64,000 nucleotides of DNA from Lysobacterales bacterium (GCA_016182785.1 JACPFU010000014.1:62001-126000), one strand, 5' to 3'. Positions 8,854 through 19,382 are shown, numbered from the stretch's first letter. Numbers and translations: made by a program. Notes: generated by a model from the sequence alone, not told the origin.

Positions 8854-9423
8854 TTGAGCATCAAATCCGACCACTGGATCCGCCGCATGGCGGAGCAGCA
8901 CGGCATGATCGAGCCGTTCGAGCCCGGCCAGGTCCGCAGCCATGCGGACGGCGGCCGCATGATTTCGTATGGCACCTCGAGCTATGGCTACGACGTGCGC
9001 TGTGCGAACGAGTTCAAGATCTTCACCAACATCAATTCGACCATCGTCGATCCCAAGGCCTTCGATCCGAATTCGTTCGTGGACGTCGCCGCCGATGTCT
9101 GCATCATTCCGCCGAACTCCTTCGCGCTGGCGCGCACCGTCGAGTACTTCCGCATTCCGCGCTCGGTGCTGACGGTGTGCCTCGGCAAGAGCACCTACGC
9201 GCGCTGCGGCATCATCGTCAACGTGACGCCGCTGGAACCCGAATGGGAAGGCCACGTCACCCTCGAGTTCTCGAACACCACGCCGCTGCCGGCCAAGATC
9301 TACGCCAACGAGGGCGTCGCGCAGATGCTGTTCTTCGAGTCCGACGAAGTCTGCGCCGTCAGCTACCGCGACCGCGGCGGCAAGTACCAGGGCCAGAAGG
9401 GCGTGACCCTGCCCAAGGCCTGA
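8854..9423 (+). CDS. dcd: dCTP deaminase
   Basis: Deaminates dCTP to dUTP, the main route to dTMP in bacteria of this group. The 189-residue length and sequence fit the trimeric Dcd family: [13 protein letters not shown] start, [25 protein letters not shown], and the active-site region [26 protein letters not shown] (catalytic Glu in the LEPEWEG loop region). The start codon is TTG, supported by AGGA eight bases upstream and by the family N-terminus; no ATG is available nearby. The gene stands alone between the flotillin operon and the RDD gene. Confidence 0.95.
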   Translation: MSIKSDHWIRRMAEQHGMIEPFEPGQVRSHADGGRMISYGTSSYGYDVRCANEFKIFTNINSTIVDPKAFDPNSFVDVAADVCIIPPNSFALARTVEYFRIPRSVLTVCLGKSTYARCGIIVNVTPLEPEWEGHVTLEFSNTTPLPAKIYANEGVAQMLFFESDEVCAVSYRDRGGKYQGQKGVTLPKA

Positions 9424-9445
9424 GTGTTTCAGAGAGAGCTGATCC

Positions 9446-9979
9446 ATGACCGATGAAGTGCATAACCCCTACGCGACGCCGACGGCTGCGGTGCTCGAGG
9501 TGATCGATCCGGGCGAGGATCTCGCGCCAGCCGATCGCGCGACGCGACTCGGCGCCGTGCTGATCGATGGGCTCATCGGGATGGCGCTGGTGTTCCCGAT
9601 CATGTACGCGAGCGGGTACTGGGGGCGGGCGATGGCGCAGCAGATCGGCGTGCTGGAACTGGTGGCCTGGGTCGTTGGCGGCTTTGTCGGCTTCATCGCG
9701 CTTCAGGGCTATCCCCTGCATCACTGGGGACAGACCTGGGGTAAGCGCCTGCTCGGGATCCGCATCGTCGATCTCGATGGGCGCAAGCCGGATCTCGTGC
9801 GCCTGCTTGGCCTGCGCTACGCGCCGGTACATCTGGGAACCCAGGTTCCGTTCGTCGGGCCCGTGCTCAGCCTGGTCGACTCGCTGATGATCTTTCGCAA
9901 CGACCGCCGTTGCCTGCACGACCTGATCGCCGGAACGCGCGTGGTCAAGGTTGCTGCAATGCCGCCTGCACTGCCTTGA
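9446..9979 (+). CDS. RDD family membrane protein
   Basis: A 177-residue protein with the RDD signature: Arg and Asp in helix 1 (RATRLGAVLIDGLIG) and a second Asp-containing segment, with three to four hydrophobic segments. The N-terminal 30 residues are a soluble Pro/Ala/Thr-rich tail. RDD proteins are small integral membrane proteins of mostly unknown role; some are implicated in ion exchange or stress. It follows dcd by 22 bases, and its 3' end overlaps the convergent DLH-HIT gene by 35 bases. Confidence 0.85.
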   Translation: MTDEVHNPYATPTAAVLEVIDPGEDLAPADRATRLGAVLIDGLIGMALVFPIMYASGYWGRAMAQQIGVLELVAWVVGGFVGFIALQGYPLHHWGQTWGKRLLGIRIVDLDGRKPDLVRLLGLRYAPVHLGTQVPFVGPVLSLVDSLMIFRNDRRCLHDLIAGTRVVKVAAMPPALP

Positions 9980-11024
9980 GCAACATCTTCGACGCGCCTT
10001 CGGCATAGGGCACGCGTTCGCCGCGGCCCCACACCGGGTCGGGCCAGGCGGCGTCGCTGTCGAAGCGGGCGATGACATGCACGTGCAATTGCGGCACGCG
10101 GTTGCCGAGTGCGGCGATGTTGAGCTTGGTCGGCTCGCAGATCGACTGCAGCACGCCGCCGAGCTGCGCGATTTCGTCGCTGAGCCGATGCTGGTCGTCG
10201 CGTGACAGGTCGATGATCTCGCGGGCGTCCTTCACTCGCGGCACCAGGATCAGCCATGGATAGCGGGCGTCGTTCATCAGCAGCACCCGGCACAGCGGCA
10301 GGTCGGCGACTTCGAGGCAATCGGCGGCGAGCGTCGGATGCAGCCGGAAGCGCGGCGCCTCGGCCAGGTGCTGGCGCAGGAAGGCGAAGCTGCGGCGCCA
10401 GGCCATGGCGGCGCTCTCGGCGTGGAAGTCGCTGCGTTCGTTGCAGTTGAAGCCGTGGCCGGCGGCGTAGAGATGCATCGCCACTTGCGGGTGGCGGCTG
10501 CGCAGCGCGTCGTGGAAGTCCGGCGGAATCTGCGGGTCGCGTTGGCCGAAGTGCAGCAGCAGCGGTGCCTGCGGGGCTTCGTCGAGGAACGGCTGCGTGT
10601 GCGTGCCGTAGTAGCTCACCGCGGGCAGCGCCAGGCGCGTGGCGCCGAGCCAGGCCAGGGTGCCGCCCCAGCCGAATCCGACGCACCCGACCGGGCCATT
10701 TGCCTCGGCACCGGCTGCGGTGGCGGCGAGGTCGAGCAGTGCCGTATCGAAACCGAGCGCGCCTGCGCGTTCGTGGCCGGCGCGGGCTGCGTCTTCGCCG
10801 TATTCCAGTTCGAGTTCACCGCCGAGGCGATCGAACAGGCAGGGAGCGTAGGCGACATAGCCGTGCGCCGAGATCTGTTCGGCCACCCAGCGCAGGTGGC
10901 GGTTCAGGCCGAAGACCTCCGGCAGCACGATGACGCTTCCGAGCGGTGCCTCGGGCGGCCTGGAGCGGTAGGCGCGGAAGCGATGGCCGTCGGCAGCGAC
11001 CAGTTCGATCCAGTCGTTGATCAT
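9945..11024 (-). CDS. Dienelactone-hydrolase-like / HIT-domain fusion protein
   Basis: One uninterrupted 359-residue frame joins two domains usually found apart. Residues 1-220 are an alpha/beta hydrolase of the dienelactone hydrolase family, with the acid (QRD163P) and histidine (AGH190GF) of the triad in place. The nucleophile elbow reads G-F-G118-W-G-G where the family has G-x-C-x-G-G, so the catalytic cysteine is replaced by glycine. Residues about 226-359 are a HIT-like domain (NIAALGN, PQLHVHVIAR, PVWGRGE) with a Q-x-H-x-H form of the motif. No stop or credible new start separates them. The ATG overlaps the stop of the upstream GGDEF gene by four bases. Confidence 0.85.
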   Translation of the reverse strand: MINDWIELVAADGHRFRAYRSRPPEAPLGSVIVLPEVFGLNRHLRWVAEQISAHGYVAYAPCLFDRLGGELELEYGEDAARAGHERAGALGFDTALLDLAATAAGAEANGPVGCVGFGWGGTLAWLGATRLALPAVSYYGTHTQPFLDEAPQAPLLLHFGQRDPQIPPDFHDALRSRHPQVAMHLYAAGHGFNCNERSDFHAESAAMAWRRSFAFLRQHLAEAPRFRLHPTLAADCLEVADLPLCRVLLMNDARYPWLILVPRVKDAREIIDLSRDDQHRLSDEIAQLGGVLQSICEPTKLNIAALGNRVPQLHVHVIARFDSDAAWPDPVWGRGERVPYAEGASKMLLKAVQAALQQP

Positions 11025-13102
11025 CCGGGCTTCCTGCGGTCGGAGGCGGTGCGCGCGATCTCGACGCGATTGCGGCCGAGGTCCTTGGCGCGATACAGCG
11101 CGTCGTCGGCGGCGGCGATCAGGGCACTCAGCGACGGCGCCCGGGTCTCGCGCAACTCGGCGATGCCGATGCTCGCGGTCAGTTCGATCGGCTGTCCCTC
11201 CAGCTTGCCAAGCCGCTGCTGCAGCGCAAGCCGCAGCCGTTCCGCGGTCGCCGACGCCTCGTCGGCGCTGGCACCGGGCAGCGCTGCGATGAATTCCTCG
11301 CCGCCATAGCGACCGAGCGGGTCGCCGTCGCGCATTTCCTCGCGCAGCACCTGCGCCGCGGCGATCAGCACGCGGTCGCCGAACTGGTGGCCCATCGAAT
11401 CGTTGATCGGCTTGAAGCGGTCGAGGTCGAGCAGCAGCAGCGACAGCCGGCCGTCTTCGCTGCGCAACCGGTCGAACAGGTCGATCATCTGCTGCATGAC
11501 GCGGCCGCGGTTGCTCAGGCCGGTCAGCGGGTCGGTGGTGGCGGCGCGGAACAGTTCCTCGGCCTGCGTGGTGAGGCGCGCGTTGGCCGCGCGCAGCGCC
11601 TGGTCCTGCGCCGAGATCTCGGCATTCTTGGCGGCGAGTTGGCGGGCGGCGCGGCGCGCATCGCGCAGCCGCCAGAAGACCACGCCAAGCACCGCGAACA
11701 GGGTGACGATGAAGCCGATGCCGATGCGCCGGCGCAACGCCTCGGTGCGCAGGTTGAGTTCCTTGAGCGAGTTGTCCAGGCGCAGCATCTCGACCTGGCG
11801 TTCGCTGCGCTCGCGTTCCTGCTTCAGTTCGAGCACGGCCAGCCGCCGCGTCGCGGTGAGTCCGAGCAATTCCTCCCGCAGCGTCGCGCGCTGGCGCGCG
11901 TAGCGCAGCGCCTCCTGCACCTCGCCGCGGGTTTCGAGCAGCACTTCCATCGCGCGATAGGCGGCGTGCAGCTGCGGCTTGAGCTGGGCGCGCGTCAGGT
12001 ATTGCAGCGAGCGCAGGTAGGCTTGCTCCGCCGCCGCGAACTGCTGCTGTCCGGCGAGCAGGTCGCCACGGTAGAGCAGCGCGCGTCCGAGCACATCGGA
12101 TTGACGCATCTGCTCGCCGAGCTGCACCGCCGCCTCGATCTCTCCGGCGGCCTCGCTCCAGCGCTTGAGCGTCACCAGTGCGCGCGCCGCCTCCAGCCGT
12201 TCCAGCGCGACCCCCTGCTTGTCGCCGAGGCGCGCGTCGATCGCCATCGCCTGGCGCGCGGTGTCCAGCGCGAGCGTGGCTTCGCCAAGGTCGTTCAGCA
12301 GCGTGGCGTAGCTGCCGAGCGCCGAGGACAGCGCCGATGGGTCGTATTCGATCCGCGCCGCCTCGATCGCCCGTTCCAGGTATTCGCGTGCCGATTGCGG
12401 GTCTTCGATCTCGCGGTAGAGCAGGCCGATGTTGCGGTATGGCACGTCGACGCGGGAACCGCGTCCGAGCTGCTTGCGGATCTCGAGCGCCTGCAGCTGG
12501 TGGTCCATGGCTTCGGAGAAGCGACCCATGTCGCGCAGCACGGTGCCGATGTTGACCAGCGCCAGCGCCTCGTCGGACATGCGTCCGGCAGCGCGCGCGA
12601 TGCGCAGTGATTCCTGCTGGTAGGCGAGCGCGTCCTGCAGTTCGCCGCGACGCCGGGCGATGCGCCCGAGCTGGCCGACCGCGCGCGCCAGGTAGCCGCT
12701 TTGCGACTGTTCCCGCGCCAGGCTGGCGAGCTGTCCGGCGAGCTCGATCGCGGTGTCGTAGTCGCCGGCGACGGTGCGGTTCTCGGTGAGCATCTGCAGC
12801 GCGTACATGCGCTGGCCAGGGTCGCGCGCCGCGGCCAGCGCCGCGCGCCAGTGCGCGTGCGCGGCATCGTTGCTGTGGCTGGCGCTGAACGCGATCGCGG
12901 CGGCGACCTGCAGCGCGAATGCGCCGTGGTCCGCGAGCACCAGTCGGCGCAATTCGAGCCCGTGCTCGATCGCGCTGCGCCAGACGCTGTCGGCGGCGCG
13001 CGGCGGCGATGACGGCAGCAGCGCGAGCAGCGCGGCGAGCAGGATCGGAAGCGGTCGGGCGAGTGGGTTCAAGTGCAGGTCCCGGCGTGGCGCCGCGATC
13101 AT
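11021..13102 (-). CDS. TPR-repeat diguanylate cyclase (GGDEF)
   Basis: Makes the second messenger c-di-GMP. The 693-residue protein has an N-terminal signal-like hydrophobic segment ([15 protein letters not shown]), a long array of TPR-type helical repeats (about 60-440) predicted to be periplasmic, a membrane helix near 455-475 ([19 protein letters not shown]), a short coiled coil, and a C-terminal GGDEF domain. The active-site motif is GGEEF and an inhibitory-site RxxD (RDGD) sits five residues before it, so product feedback inhibition is expected. It is the first gene of a two-gene unit with the DLH-HIT protein. Its start is divergent from rimO, 66 bases away. Confidence 0.9.
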   Translation of the reverse strand: MIAAPRRDLHLNPLARPLPILLAALLALLPSSPPRAADSVWRSAIEHGLELRRLVLADHGAFALQVAAAIAFSASHSNDAAHAHWRAALAAARDPGQRMYALQMLTENRTVAGDYDTAIELAGQLASLAREQSQSGYLARAVGQLGRIARRRGELQDALAYQQESLRIARAAGRMSDEALALVNIGTVLRDMGRFSEAMDHQLQALEIRKQLGRGSRVDVPYRNIGLLYREIEDPQSAREYLERAIEAARIEYDPSALSSALGSYATLLNDLGEATLALDTARQAMAIDARLGDKQGVALERLEAARALVTLKRWSEAAGEIEAAVQLGEQMRQSDVLGRALLYRGDLLAGQQQFAAAEQAYLRSLQYLTRAQLKPQLHAAYRAMEVLLETRGEVQEALRYARQRATLREELLGLTATRRLAVLELKQERERSERQVEMLRLDNSLKELNLRTEALRRRIGIGFIVTLFAVLGVVFWRLRDARRAARQLAAKNAEISAQDQALRAANARLTTQAEELFRAATTDPLTGLSNRGRVMQQMIDLFDRLRSEDGRLSLLLLDLDRFKPINDSMGHQFGDRVLIAAAQVLREEMRDGDPLGRYGGEEFIAALPGASADEASATAERLRLALQQRLGKLEGQPIELTASIGIAELRETRAPSLSALIAAADDALYRAKDLGRNRVEIARTASDRRKPG

Positions 13103-13168
13103 AGCGATGCGCGTCGCAGCGCGGCGTGGTGGCTATACTCCGCGCCCGCATTTCCACCGGTTTGCCCC

Positions 13169-14494
13169 ATGTCCGCAACGTCCCCCAAGGTCGGTTTCGT
13201 CAGCCTAGGTTGCCCCAAGGCACTGGTCGACTCGGAGCGCATCCTGACCCAGTTGCGGGTCGAGGGCTACCAGATCGTGCCGAGCTACGACGATGCCGAC
13301 GTGGTCGTGGTCAATACCTGCGGGTTCATCGACGCCGCGGTCGAGGAATCGCTGGACGCGATCGGCGAGGCGATGGCCGAGAACGGCAAGGTCGTGGTCA
13401 CCGGCTGCCTCGGCAAGCGCGCGCAGATGATCCACGAGCGTTTCCCGGGCGTGCTCTCGGTCTCCGGCCCGCAGGACTACGCCAGCGTGATGACCGCGGT
13501 GCATGCGCAGCGCCCGCCGCCGCACGACCCCTACCTGGACCTGGTGCCGCCGCAGGGGGTGAAGCTGACGCCGCGCCACTATGCGTACCTGAAGATTTCC
13601 GAAGGCTGCAATCACCGCTGCAGCTTCTGCATCATCCCTTCGCTGCGCGGCGACCTGGTCTCGCGTCCGCTCGACGAGGTCCTGGGCGAAGCCGAGCGCC
13701 TGGTGCAAGGCGGCGTGCGCGAGCTGCTGGTGATCTCCCAGGACACCAGCGCCTACGGAGTCGACCTCCGCTATGCGTCGCGGAGCTGGCGCGGGCAGGA
13801 ACGCGAGACGCGCTTCCTCGACCTGTGCGCGGCACTCGGCGAACTCGGCGCCTGGGTGCGACTGCACTACGTCTATCCTTACCCGCATGTCGACGCGGTG
13901 CTGCCGCTGATGGCGGCGGGCAAGGTGCTGCCGTACCTGGACGTGCCGTTCCAGCACTCGAACCCGCGCATCCTCAAGGCGATGAAGCGGCCGGCCTCGG
14001 GCGAGAAGACCCTGGAGCGCGTGCGCGCCTGGCGCGCGGTTTGCCCGGAGCTGACCATCCGCAGCACCTTCATCGTCGGCTTCCCCGGAGAGACCGAAGC
14101 CGAGTTCGAGGAATTGCTCGACTTCCTCGACGCCGCGCAACTCGACCGCGTCGGCGCGTTCGCCTATTCGCCGGTGGCCGGGGCGGCGGCGAACGATCTG
14201 CCCGGCGCGCTGCCGGAAGCGGTCAAGACCGAACGGCTGGAACGCTTCATGGAACGCCAGGCGGGGATCAGCAGCGCGCGCCTGGCGGCCAAGGTCGGCA
14301 GCGTGCAGCCGGTGCTGATCGACCACGTCGACGCGGACGGCGCCGTCGGGCGCAGCCGTGCCGATGCCCCGGAGATCGATGGCGTGGTGCATGTGCGCGG
14401 TGGCGGACGGCGGCTGCAGCCCGGCGATCGCGTGCAGGTGAAGATCGAGCGCGCCGACGCCCACGACCTGTGGGGCAGCGTGCAGGCGGACTGA
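13169..14494 (+). CDS. rimO: Ribosomal protein uS12 methylthiotransferase
   Basis: Radical-SAM enzyme that adds a methylthio group to an aspartate of ribosomal protein S12. The 441-residue protein has an N-terminal UPF0004 domain with three cysteines for the auxiliary cluster (VSLGCPK, VNTCGF, VTGCLG), the radical-SAM triad CNHRCSFC at about 150-157, and a C-terminal TRAM domain (about 375-441). The ATG at 13169 ([17 protein letters not shown]) is chosen because it matches RimO starts. It stands alone, followed by a small membrane-protein gene. Confidence 0.96.
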   Translation: MSATSPKVGFVSLGCPKALVDSERILTQLRVEGYQIVPSYDDADVVVVNTCGFIDAAVEESLDAIGEAMAENGKVVVTGCLGKRAQMIHERFPGVLSVSGPQDYASVMTAVHAQRPPPHDPYLDLVPPQGVKLTPRHYAYLKISEGCNHRCSFCIIPSLRGDLVSRPLDEVLGEAERLVQGGVRELLVISQDTSAYGVDLRYASRSWRGQERETRFLDLCAALGELGAWVRLHYVYPYPHVDAVLPLMAAGKVLPYLDVPFQHSNPRILKAMKRPASGEKTLERVRAWRAVCPELTIRSTFIVGFPGETEAEFEELLDFLDAAQLDRVGAFAYSPVAGAAANDLPGALPEAVKTERLERFMERQAGISSARLAAKVGSVQPVLIDHVDADGAVGRSRADAPEIDGVVHVRGGGRRLQPGDRVQVKIERADAHDLWGSVQAD

Positions 14495-14557
14495 ATCCGC
14501 GGAGAATCCGCCGCGCTGCTGCGTACTGCAGGAAGCCGCCCTGCCGGAGACCGTCCG

Positions 14558-14857
14558 ATGAAACCGCTGCTGGTCCTGCTCACCCATTACGCGATCCTGC
14601 TCGCCGTGTTGCTGGCGGCGCTGATCGGCCTCATGGGCTTCACCGGCAACAGCGTGCAGGCCGGAGAGCGCGCGATCCTCGCCTACGCGGTGATCGGGGT
14701 GACGACCTGGCTCGGACTGGCGGTGTCGCTGTACCTGCGCCTGCCGGACGGGACCTCCTGGCCCGCCCGGCTCGGTTTCGATGCCGCCTTCCTGGTGGTC
14801 GGCTGGCCAACGCTTGCGGTGGCCGGCTTCATTGCGCTGATCGCGTTCAATCGCTGA
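14558..14857 (+). CDS. Small integral membrane protein, function unknown
   Basis: Not recognised. The 99-residue product has three hydrophobic segments (about 4-28, 40-60, 73-96) with few charges between them. It starts 63 bases after rimO on the same strand and may be cotranscribed with it. It converges on the solute-binding protein gene, with 25 bases between the stops. Confidence 0.65.
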   Translation: MKPLLVLLTHYAILLAVLLAALIGLMGFTGNSVQAGERAILAYAVIGVTTWLGLAVSLYLRLPDGTSWPARLGFDAAFLVVGWPTLAVAGFIALIAFNR

Positions 14858-14882
14858 ACGCGACCAGCGAAGCTCGGCGGCT

Positions 14883-15668
14883 TCAGTCGATCTTCCAGTC
14901 CGCGAGGTGGTACTTGGCGAGGATGGTCGCGAGTTCTCCGGACTTGCGCAGCTTGGCGATGCCGGCCGAGAACATCTCGGCGTAGCGTCGGCCGCGCGGG
15001 TCGGCGGGAGTGCAGGCGATGTAGAGCGTGTCCGACTCGGTGGCGATGTCGGCCATCACCACGCGGTCCTGCAGGTTCAGCTTGGCGATGGTCTGCTTGG
15101 CGACGTTGACGTCTTCGACGAACACATCGGCCTTCTTGCGGATCAGCAGCGACATCGCGTTCATGCCGGCGCGGCCGGCGCTCGATACCACCACCACCCG
15201 GGTCGGGTCGTTCTTGAATTTCTCGACGTAGGCGTCGATCTCGTCGCTGTAGCTGTAGCTCTCGATCACCGCCAGGCGCTGGTTGGCCAGGCTGTCGATG
15301 CCGGCATAGCGCCACTTGGAATCGTTCAGCGCGTAGAACGCGCTTTGCGACTCGCCCCAGGACTCGCTCGGGAACATGAAGTCCTCGGCATCGCTCTTCA
15401 GCGCCCCGACCACGCAGTCATGGGCGCCGCGGCGCACCGCAGCCACGGCATCGTCCCAGGGCATCGTCGAGTAGGCGATGGTGTGCCCATTGGCGACGGC
15501 GATCTTCTCGGCAAGTTCGATCATGTAGCCGGGCGGCTTCTTGGTCGATGGGCCGTTGTAGGGCAGCCATTCGTCGGCGCGGATCGAAATGGCGTCGGCG
15601 AACGCGGTCGATGAGAAAACGAGAAGAAGGAGCGAAGCGACGCTCCGGCGAATGCTGCTGATGACCAT
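14883..15668 (-). CDS. Periplasmic solute-binding protein (family 3 type)
   Basis: A 261-residue protein with a signal peptide (SVASLLLLVFSSTAFA, cleavage near residue 24) and a bacterial extracellular solute-binding family 3 fold: ADEWLPYNG...PGYMIELAEKIA, then MPWDDAVAAVRRGAHDCVVGALK, and a C-terminal ELATILAKY helix. Such proteins bind amino acids or similar small ligands, or act as sensors. No ABC permease or ATPase gene is nearby, so it is either an orphan or paired elsewhere. The ATG at 15668 is preceded by GGAG. Confidence 0.85.
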   Translation of the reverse strand: MVISSIRRSVASLLLLVFSSTAFADAISIRADEWLPYNGPSTKKPPGYMIELAEKIAVANGHTIAYSTMPWDDAVAAVRRGAHDCVVGALKSDAEDFMFPSESWGESQSAFYALNDSKWRYAGIDSLANQRLAVIESYSYSDEIDAYVEKFKNDPTRVVVVSSAGRAGMNAMSLLIRKKADVFVEDVNVAKQTIAKLNLQDRVVMADIATESDTLYIACTPADPRGRRYAEMFSAGIAKLRKSGELATILAKYHLADWKID

Positions 15669-15770
15669 GGGTGACTCCTGGATGCACGTGCGTGGACAGG
15701 AACGACATCGGGTACAGCGAGCGGATGACCCGATGCTACCCAAATCCGACGGCTTGTCCATGCGTTGTGC

Positions 15771-16280
15771 TCAGGATTCGCGCTCGTAACGAACGTCCAC
15801 GATGACGAAGCGGCAGTGGCCACCCGGAAGCTCGACGCCGAACTCGTCGTCGACGCGCTTGCGCAGCGCGGCGCGTGCCAGCGGCGAGTCGATGCTGATG
15901 TGGCCGCGCCCGCTGTCGGTCTCGTCCGGGCCGACGATGCGGTAGCGGTGCAGTTCGCCGGTTTCGGCATGTTCGACCTCGAACCAGGCGCCGAAGAAGA
16001 TGGCGCTGCAGTCGCCCGGCGCCTCGTGGACCACGCGCAGGGTCTCAAGGCGCTTGCTCAGGTAGCGCACGCGGCGGTCGATCTCGCCGAGCTGCTTCTT
16101 GCGGTAGGTGTACTCGGCGTTCTCGGAACGGTCCCCCTCGGCCGCCGCTGCGGCCAGCGCCCGCACCACTTCGGGCCGGCGCATGCGCCAGAGTTCGTCG
16201 AGCTCGGCCTTGAGCCGGGCGTGGCCGGCGGGCGTGATGATCGCGGTGCTGCCCGGCTGCGGTGGTCGCCAGCGACTCAT
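15771..16280 (-). CDS. greB: Transcription elongation factor GreB
   Basis: Rescues backtracked RNA polymerase by stimulating transcript cleavage through the secondary channel. The 169-residue protein has the N-terminal coiled coil ([27 protein letters not shown]) with the acidic tip region [27 protein letters not shown], which carries the catalytic acidic residues, and the C-terminal FKBP-like domain (VGPDETD...[16 protein letters not shown] strand). The [14 protein letters not shown] form is typical of GreB rather than GreA. It starts two bases after the HerA-like gene stop, so the two form an operon. Confidence 0.95.
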   Translation of the reverse strand: MSRWRPPQPGSTAIITPAGHARLKAELDELWRMRRPEVVRALAAAAAEGDRSENAEYTYRKKQLGEIDRRVRYLSKRLETLRVVHEAPGDCSAIFFGAWFEVEHAETGELHRYRIVGPDETDSGRGHISIDSPLARAALRKRVDDEFGVELPGGHCRFVIVDVRYERES

Positions 16281-16282
16281 GC

Positions 16283-17803
16283 TCAGCGCCGCCGGCGGCC
16301 CCCGCTGACGCCGCCGAGCACGCCGCGCAGGATCTGGTTGGTCACGCGCGTGCCGGCGGTGCGCATTGCCGACTTCGCGACCGTCTCGATCGCGCCTTGT
16401 CGGCGCCGCGTGCCGAACAGAAACTCCTGGAAGCGCTGTCCCCAGGTGGGTGTCTCGTCGGCCGTCGGCTTGCCGGTGGCCGGCGCCGGCGCCGGCGTGG
16501 CCGGGGCCGGCACGGTCGGTGCAGCCTCGTCGCGGGCACGATGGAGCTGCTCGAACGCCGATTCGCGGTTCATCGCCGTGTCGTAGCGGCCGCCCACCGG
16601 CGAGCGCTGGCGCACGCTGGCGCGTTCCTCATCGCTGATCGCGCCGATGCGACAGCGCGGCGGCGCGATCAGCGTGCGCTCGACCGGCAGCGGGATGCCG
16701 CCTTCCTGCAAGGTCGTGACCAACGCTTCGCCGACGCCGAGCTGGGTGATCGCCTCGACCACATCAACGCGCGGATTCGGCGGAAAGGTCTCGGCGGCGG
16801 TCTTCACCGCCTTCTGGTCGCGCGGCGTGAATGCGCGCAGCGCGTGCTGGATGCGGTTGCCGAGCTGGCCGAGCACCACGGCCGGGACGTCGTCCGGCAG
16901 CTGCGAGATGAAATAGATGCCGACGCCCTTGGAGCGGATCAGTCGCACCACCTGTTCCACCCGTTGTTGCAGCTGCGGCGGTGCATCGTCGAACAGCAGG
17001 TGCGCCTCGTCGAAGAAGAACACCAGCTTGGGACGGTCGAGGTCGCCGACCTCGGGCAGGTTCTCGAACAACTCCGACAGCATCCACAGCAGGAAGCTCG
17101 AATACACGCGCGGCTTGAGGATCAGCTGCTCGGCCGCGAGCACGTTGATGATGCCGCGCCCGGTCATGTCCTGGCGCATGAAGTCGGCGAGGTCGAGCGC
17201 CGGCTCGCCGAAGAAGCGAGCGCCGCCATCGTTCTCGAGCTGCAGCAGCGCGCGCTGGATCGCGGCGATCGACTGCGGCGACACCAGACCGTACTTGACC
17301 GAGATCTCCTTCGCGTGCTCCGCAACGAAGGCGAGCATCGCGCGCAGGTCGTCGAGGTCGAGCAGCAACAGGCCTTCGTCGTCGGCGACGCGAAACGCCA
17401 CCTGCAGCACGCCTTCCTGCACCTCGTTCAGTTCGAGCAGGCGCGTGAGCAGGTTCGGACCCATCTCGGAGACGGTGGTGCGCACCGGATGGCCGCGCTC
17501 GCCGTAGATGTCCCACAACACCACCGGGTTGGCTTCGGGCTTCCAGTCGGTCAGCCCGAGCCTGGTGATGCGCGCCTGCAGCTTCTCGCCTGGCGCCGCG
17601 GCGGGCTGGCAGAGGCCGGCGAGGTCGCCCTTGACGTCGGCGAGGAACACCGGCACGCCGAGCCGCGAGAAGCCCTCCGCAAGCACCATCAGCGATACCG
17701 ACTTGCCGGTACCGGTGGCGCCGGCGATCAGCCCGTGGCGGTTGCCGTACTTCGCGAGCAGATGCACTTCCTGTTCGCCCCTGCCGAGAAGAATGCTGGC
17801 CAC
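16283..17803 (-). CDS. HerA-like P-loop ATPase (DUF853, YjgR family)
   Basis: A 506-residue ATPase of the HerA/FtsK clan with Walker A GATGTGKS near residue 30, a Walker B segment ([13 protein letters not shown]) and a sensor region (VYFISQ-type [11 protein letters not shown]). DUF853 proteins such as E. coli YjgR are cytosolic and their role is unclear. The GTG at 17803 is preferred because GGAG lies seven bases upstream; an in-frame TTG at 17824 has no such site. The C-terminal 80 residues are Ala/Pro-rich and end in a basic tail ([10 protein letters not shown]). Cotranscribed with greB. Confidence 0.9.
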   Translation of the reverse strand: MASILLGRGEQEVHLLAKYGNRHGLIAGATGTGKSVSLMVLAEGFSRLGVPVFLADVKGDLAGLCQPAAAPGEKLQARITRLGLTDWKPEANPVVLWDIYGERGHPVRTTVSEMGPNLLTRLLELNEVQEGVLQVAFRVADDEGLLLLDLDDLRAMLAFVAEHAKEISVKYGLVSPQSIAAIQRALLQLENDGGARFFGEPALDLADFMRQDMTGRGIINVLAAEQLILKPRVYSSFLLWMLSELFENLPEVGDLDRPKLVFFFDEAHLLFDDAPPQLQQRVEQVVRLIRSKGVGIYFISQLPDDVPAVVLGQLGNRIQHALRAFTPRDQKAVKTAAETFPPNPRVDVVEAITQLGVGEALVTTLQEGGIPLPVERTLIAPPRCRIGAISDEERASVRQRSPVGGRYDTAMNRESAFEQLHRARDEAAPTVPAPATPAPAPATGKPTADETPTWGQRFQEFLFGTRRRQGAIETVAKSAMRTAGTRVTNQILRGVLGGVSGGRRRR

Positions 17804-17925
17804 TGTCGATCTCCATGCGTGCAAGCGCGCATTCTAGCGAGGAATCGCGCCGGTTCCGGGTCGCGCCAGTTGCCTCGCCGCGGCGCTGTAGCTACCGTGC
17901 GCGCCAGTTTCCGAGGCCCTCGCGC

Positions 17926-19380
17926 ATGCGCATCTGGTATCTGTTCTTCGCGCTGGCGCTGGTCGCTTGCGGTGCCCGGCAGCAGCGCGCTGCGTTGCCG
18001 GCGGCGACCGACGAAGTGGCGGCAGCACTGGCGCGGTTCGAGGCCGCGCTCGAAGCCTGGCATCGCGGCCATGCCAATGCCGGCGGCGACGCGCTGACCC
18101 GATCGCGGTTGGCGCTGGACGAAGCGGTGACGCGCTGCCTGCAGACCGAGTCCTGCGACGCGATGCTGGCGCTGCGCGCGCAGTCGACGGCCAACGCGCG
18201 CATGGCGCACGCCCTGCTCGGCGAACGCGAGACCGACCCGGCGGAACCCGACGACGCGCTCACCACCACCGACCGCCACCAGCACGCTGTGGTCGCCGCT
18301 GCGGAAGTGCCGGAGATGACGCGTTCGGCCGCGCTGCTGAACGGCAAGCGCCTCGACGAAGTGATCCGCCTGAACGGCGCGGTCAAGGCCGGCATCGAGG
18401 AATGGCTGACCTGGATGCGCCCGAACCTGCTCGATGCCTACGAGAACTACCAGTACCTGCGCCATCGCATGTGGCCGGTGTACGAGCAGGCCGGGTTGCC
18501 CGAGGCGCTGCTGTTCGGGATCCTGGCCAAGGAATCGGGCGGCAAGGTGCATGCGGTTTCGCGCGCCGGCGCTGCCGGGTTGCTGCAGTTCATGCCGGCC
18601 ACCGCGCGCGGCTATGGCCTCGGCCGCGCGAGCGGGTTCGACGACCGCTTCGACCCGACCCTGGTGACGCGCGCCAATGCCGCGTATCTGAATGACCGCT
18701 TCCGCGAACTGAACAACGACCTGGAGCTCGCGCTCGGCGCCTACAACGGCGGCGAGGGCCGCATGCGCCGGCTGTCCGGGAACGGCAGCCGTGGCTTCTG
18801 GGATGCGCCGGTGTACAACGCGGTGCCGCCGGAGACGCGCGACTATGTCCCGATGGTGCTGGCTGCGGCCTGGCTGTTCCTGCATCCGCAGGACTACGGC
18901 CTGGAGTTCCCGAAGTTCGACGCGCGGCCGGGGTCGATCACGCTGGAGCGCGCCGCCTCGATCAATGAACTGTCGGTGTGCATGGGCCAGTTCGGCAATG
19001 CCCGCGGCTGGTTCCGCACGCTGCGCAACCTGAATCCCAAGTACGAGGCCGACACCCGCATCGAAGCGGGCACCCGGCTGGACCTGCCCGAGGCGGCGGT
19101 GAAGGCCTACGAGTCAAGGTGTCGCAGTGGCGTCTTGGCCCAGACCGCGGCGGAACTCAACGCCGCACGCCCGCCGGCGTCGGCGCGTTCGACCTGGGTT
19201 GTGTCCACGGCTGGCGCCGGTGCGCGTACCCACGTCGTGCGCAAGGGCGAGACGCTGCACGCGATCGCGCGCCGCTTCGGCTGTGGCGTGCCCGCGGTTG
19301 CGGCGGCCAACGGCCTGCGCCCGCCGCGCTACACCATCCGCGCCGGTCAGCGCCTGCGCGTTCCGAGCTGCAGCGCATGA
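17926..19380 (+). CDS. Membrane-bound lytic transglycosylase with LysM domain (MltD-like)
   Basis: Cleaves peptidoglycan glycan strands. The 484-residue lipoprotein precursor has a lipobox (ALVAC at about 10-14), an SLT/GH23 domain (about 185-310) with catalytic Glu203 in KESGG, followed by AGLLQFMPATARGYG and ALGAYNGGEGRM, and one C-terminal LysM peptidoglycan-binding module (about 438-483). The ATG at 17926 places the lipobox correctly. A strong hairpin terminator follows immediately. It is divergent from the HerA-like gene. Confidence 0.93.
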   Translation: MRIWYLFFALALVACGARQQRAALPAATDEVAAALARFEAALEAWHRGHANAGGDALTRSRLALDEAVTRCLQTESCDAMLALRAQSTANARMAHALLGERETDPAEPDDALTTTDRHQHAVVAAAEVPEMTRSAALLNGKRLDEVIRLNGAVKAGIEEWLTWMRPNLLDAYENYQYLRHRMWPVYEQAGLPEALLFGILAKESGGKVHAVSRAGAAGLLQFMPATARGYGLGRASGFDDRFDPTLVTRANAAYLNDRFRELNNDLELALGAYNGGEGRMRRLSGNGSRGFWDAPVYNAVPPETRDYVPMVLAAAWLFLHPQDYGLEFPKFDARPGSITLERAASINELSVCMGQFGNARGWFRTLRNLNPKYEADTRIEAGTRLDLPEAAVKAYESRCRSGVLAQTAAELNAARPPASARSTWVVSTAGAGARTHVVRKGETLHAIARRFGCGVPAVAAANGLRPPRYTIRAGQRLRVPSCSA

Positions 19381-19382
19381 AA

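Noticed and set aside
9945..10400. A separate HIT gene beginning inside the DLH-HIT frame
   Set aside because: No stop codon separates the domains and the only ATG nearby (MAWRRSF) lies inside the hydrolase helix, so a second gene in the same frame is not supported.
11024..13178. Extension of the DLH-HIT frame upstream to 13178, giving over 1,000 residues
   Set aside because: The extra part is an out-of-frame shadow of the TPR-GGDEF gene, very Arg/Ala/Pro-rich. The ATG at 11024 overlaps the cyclase stop by four bases and matches the family start.
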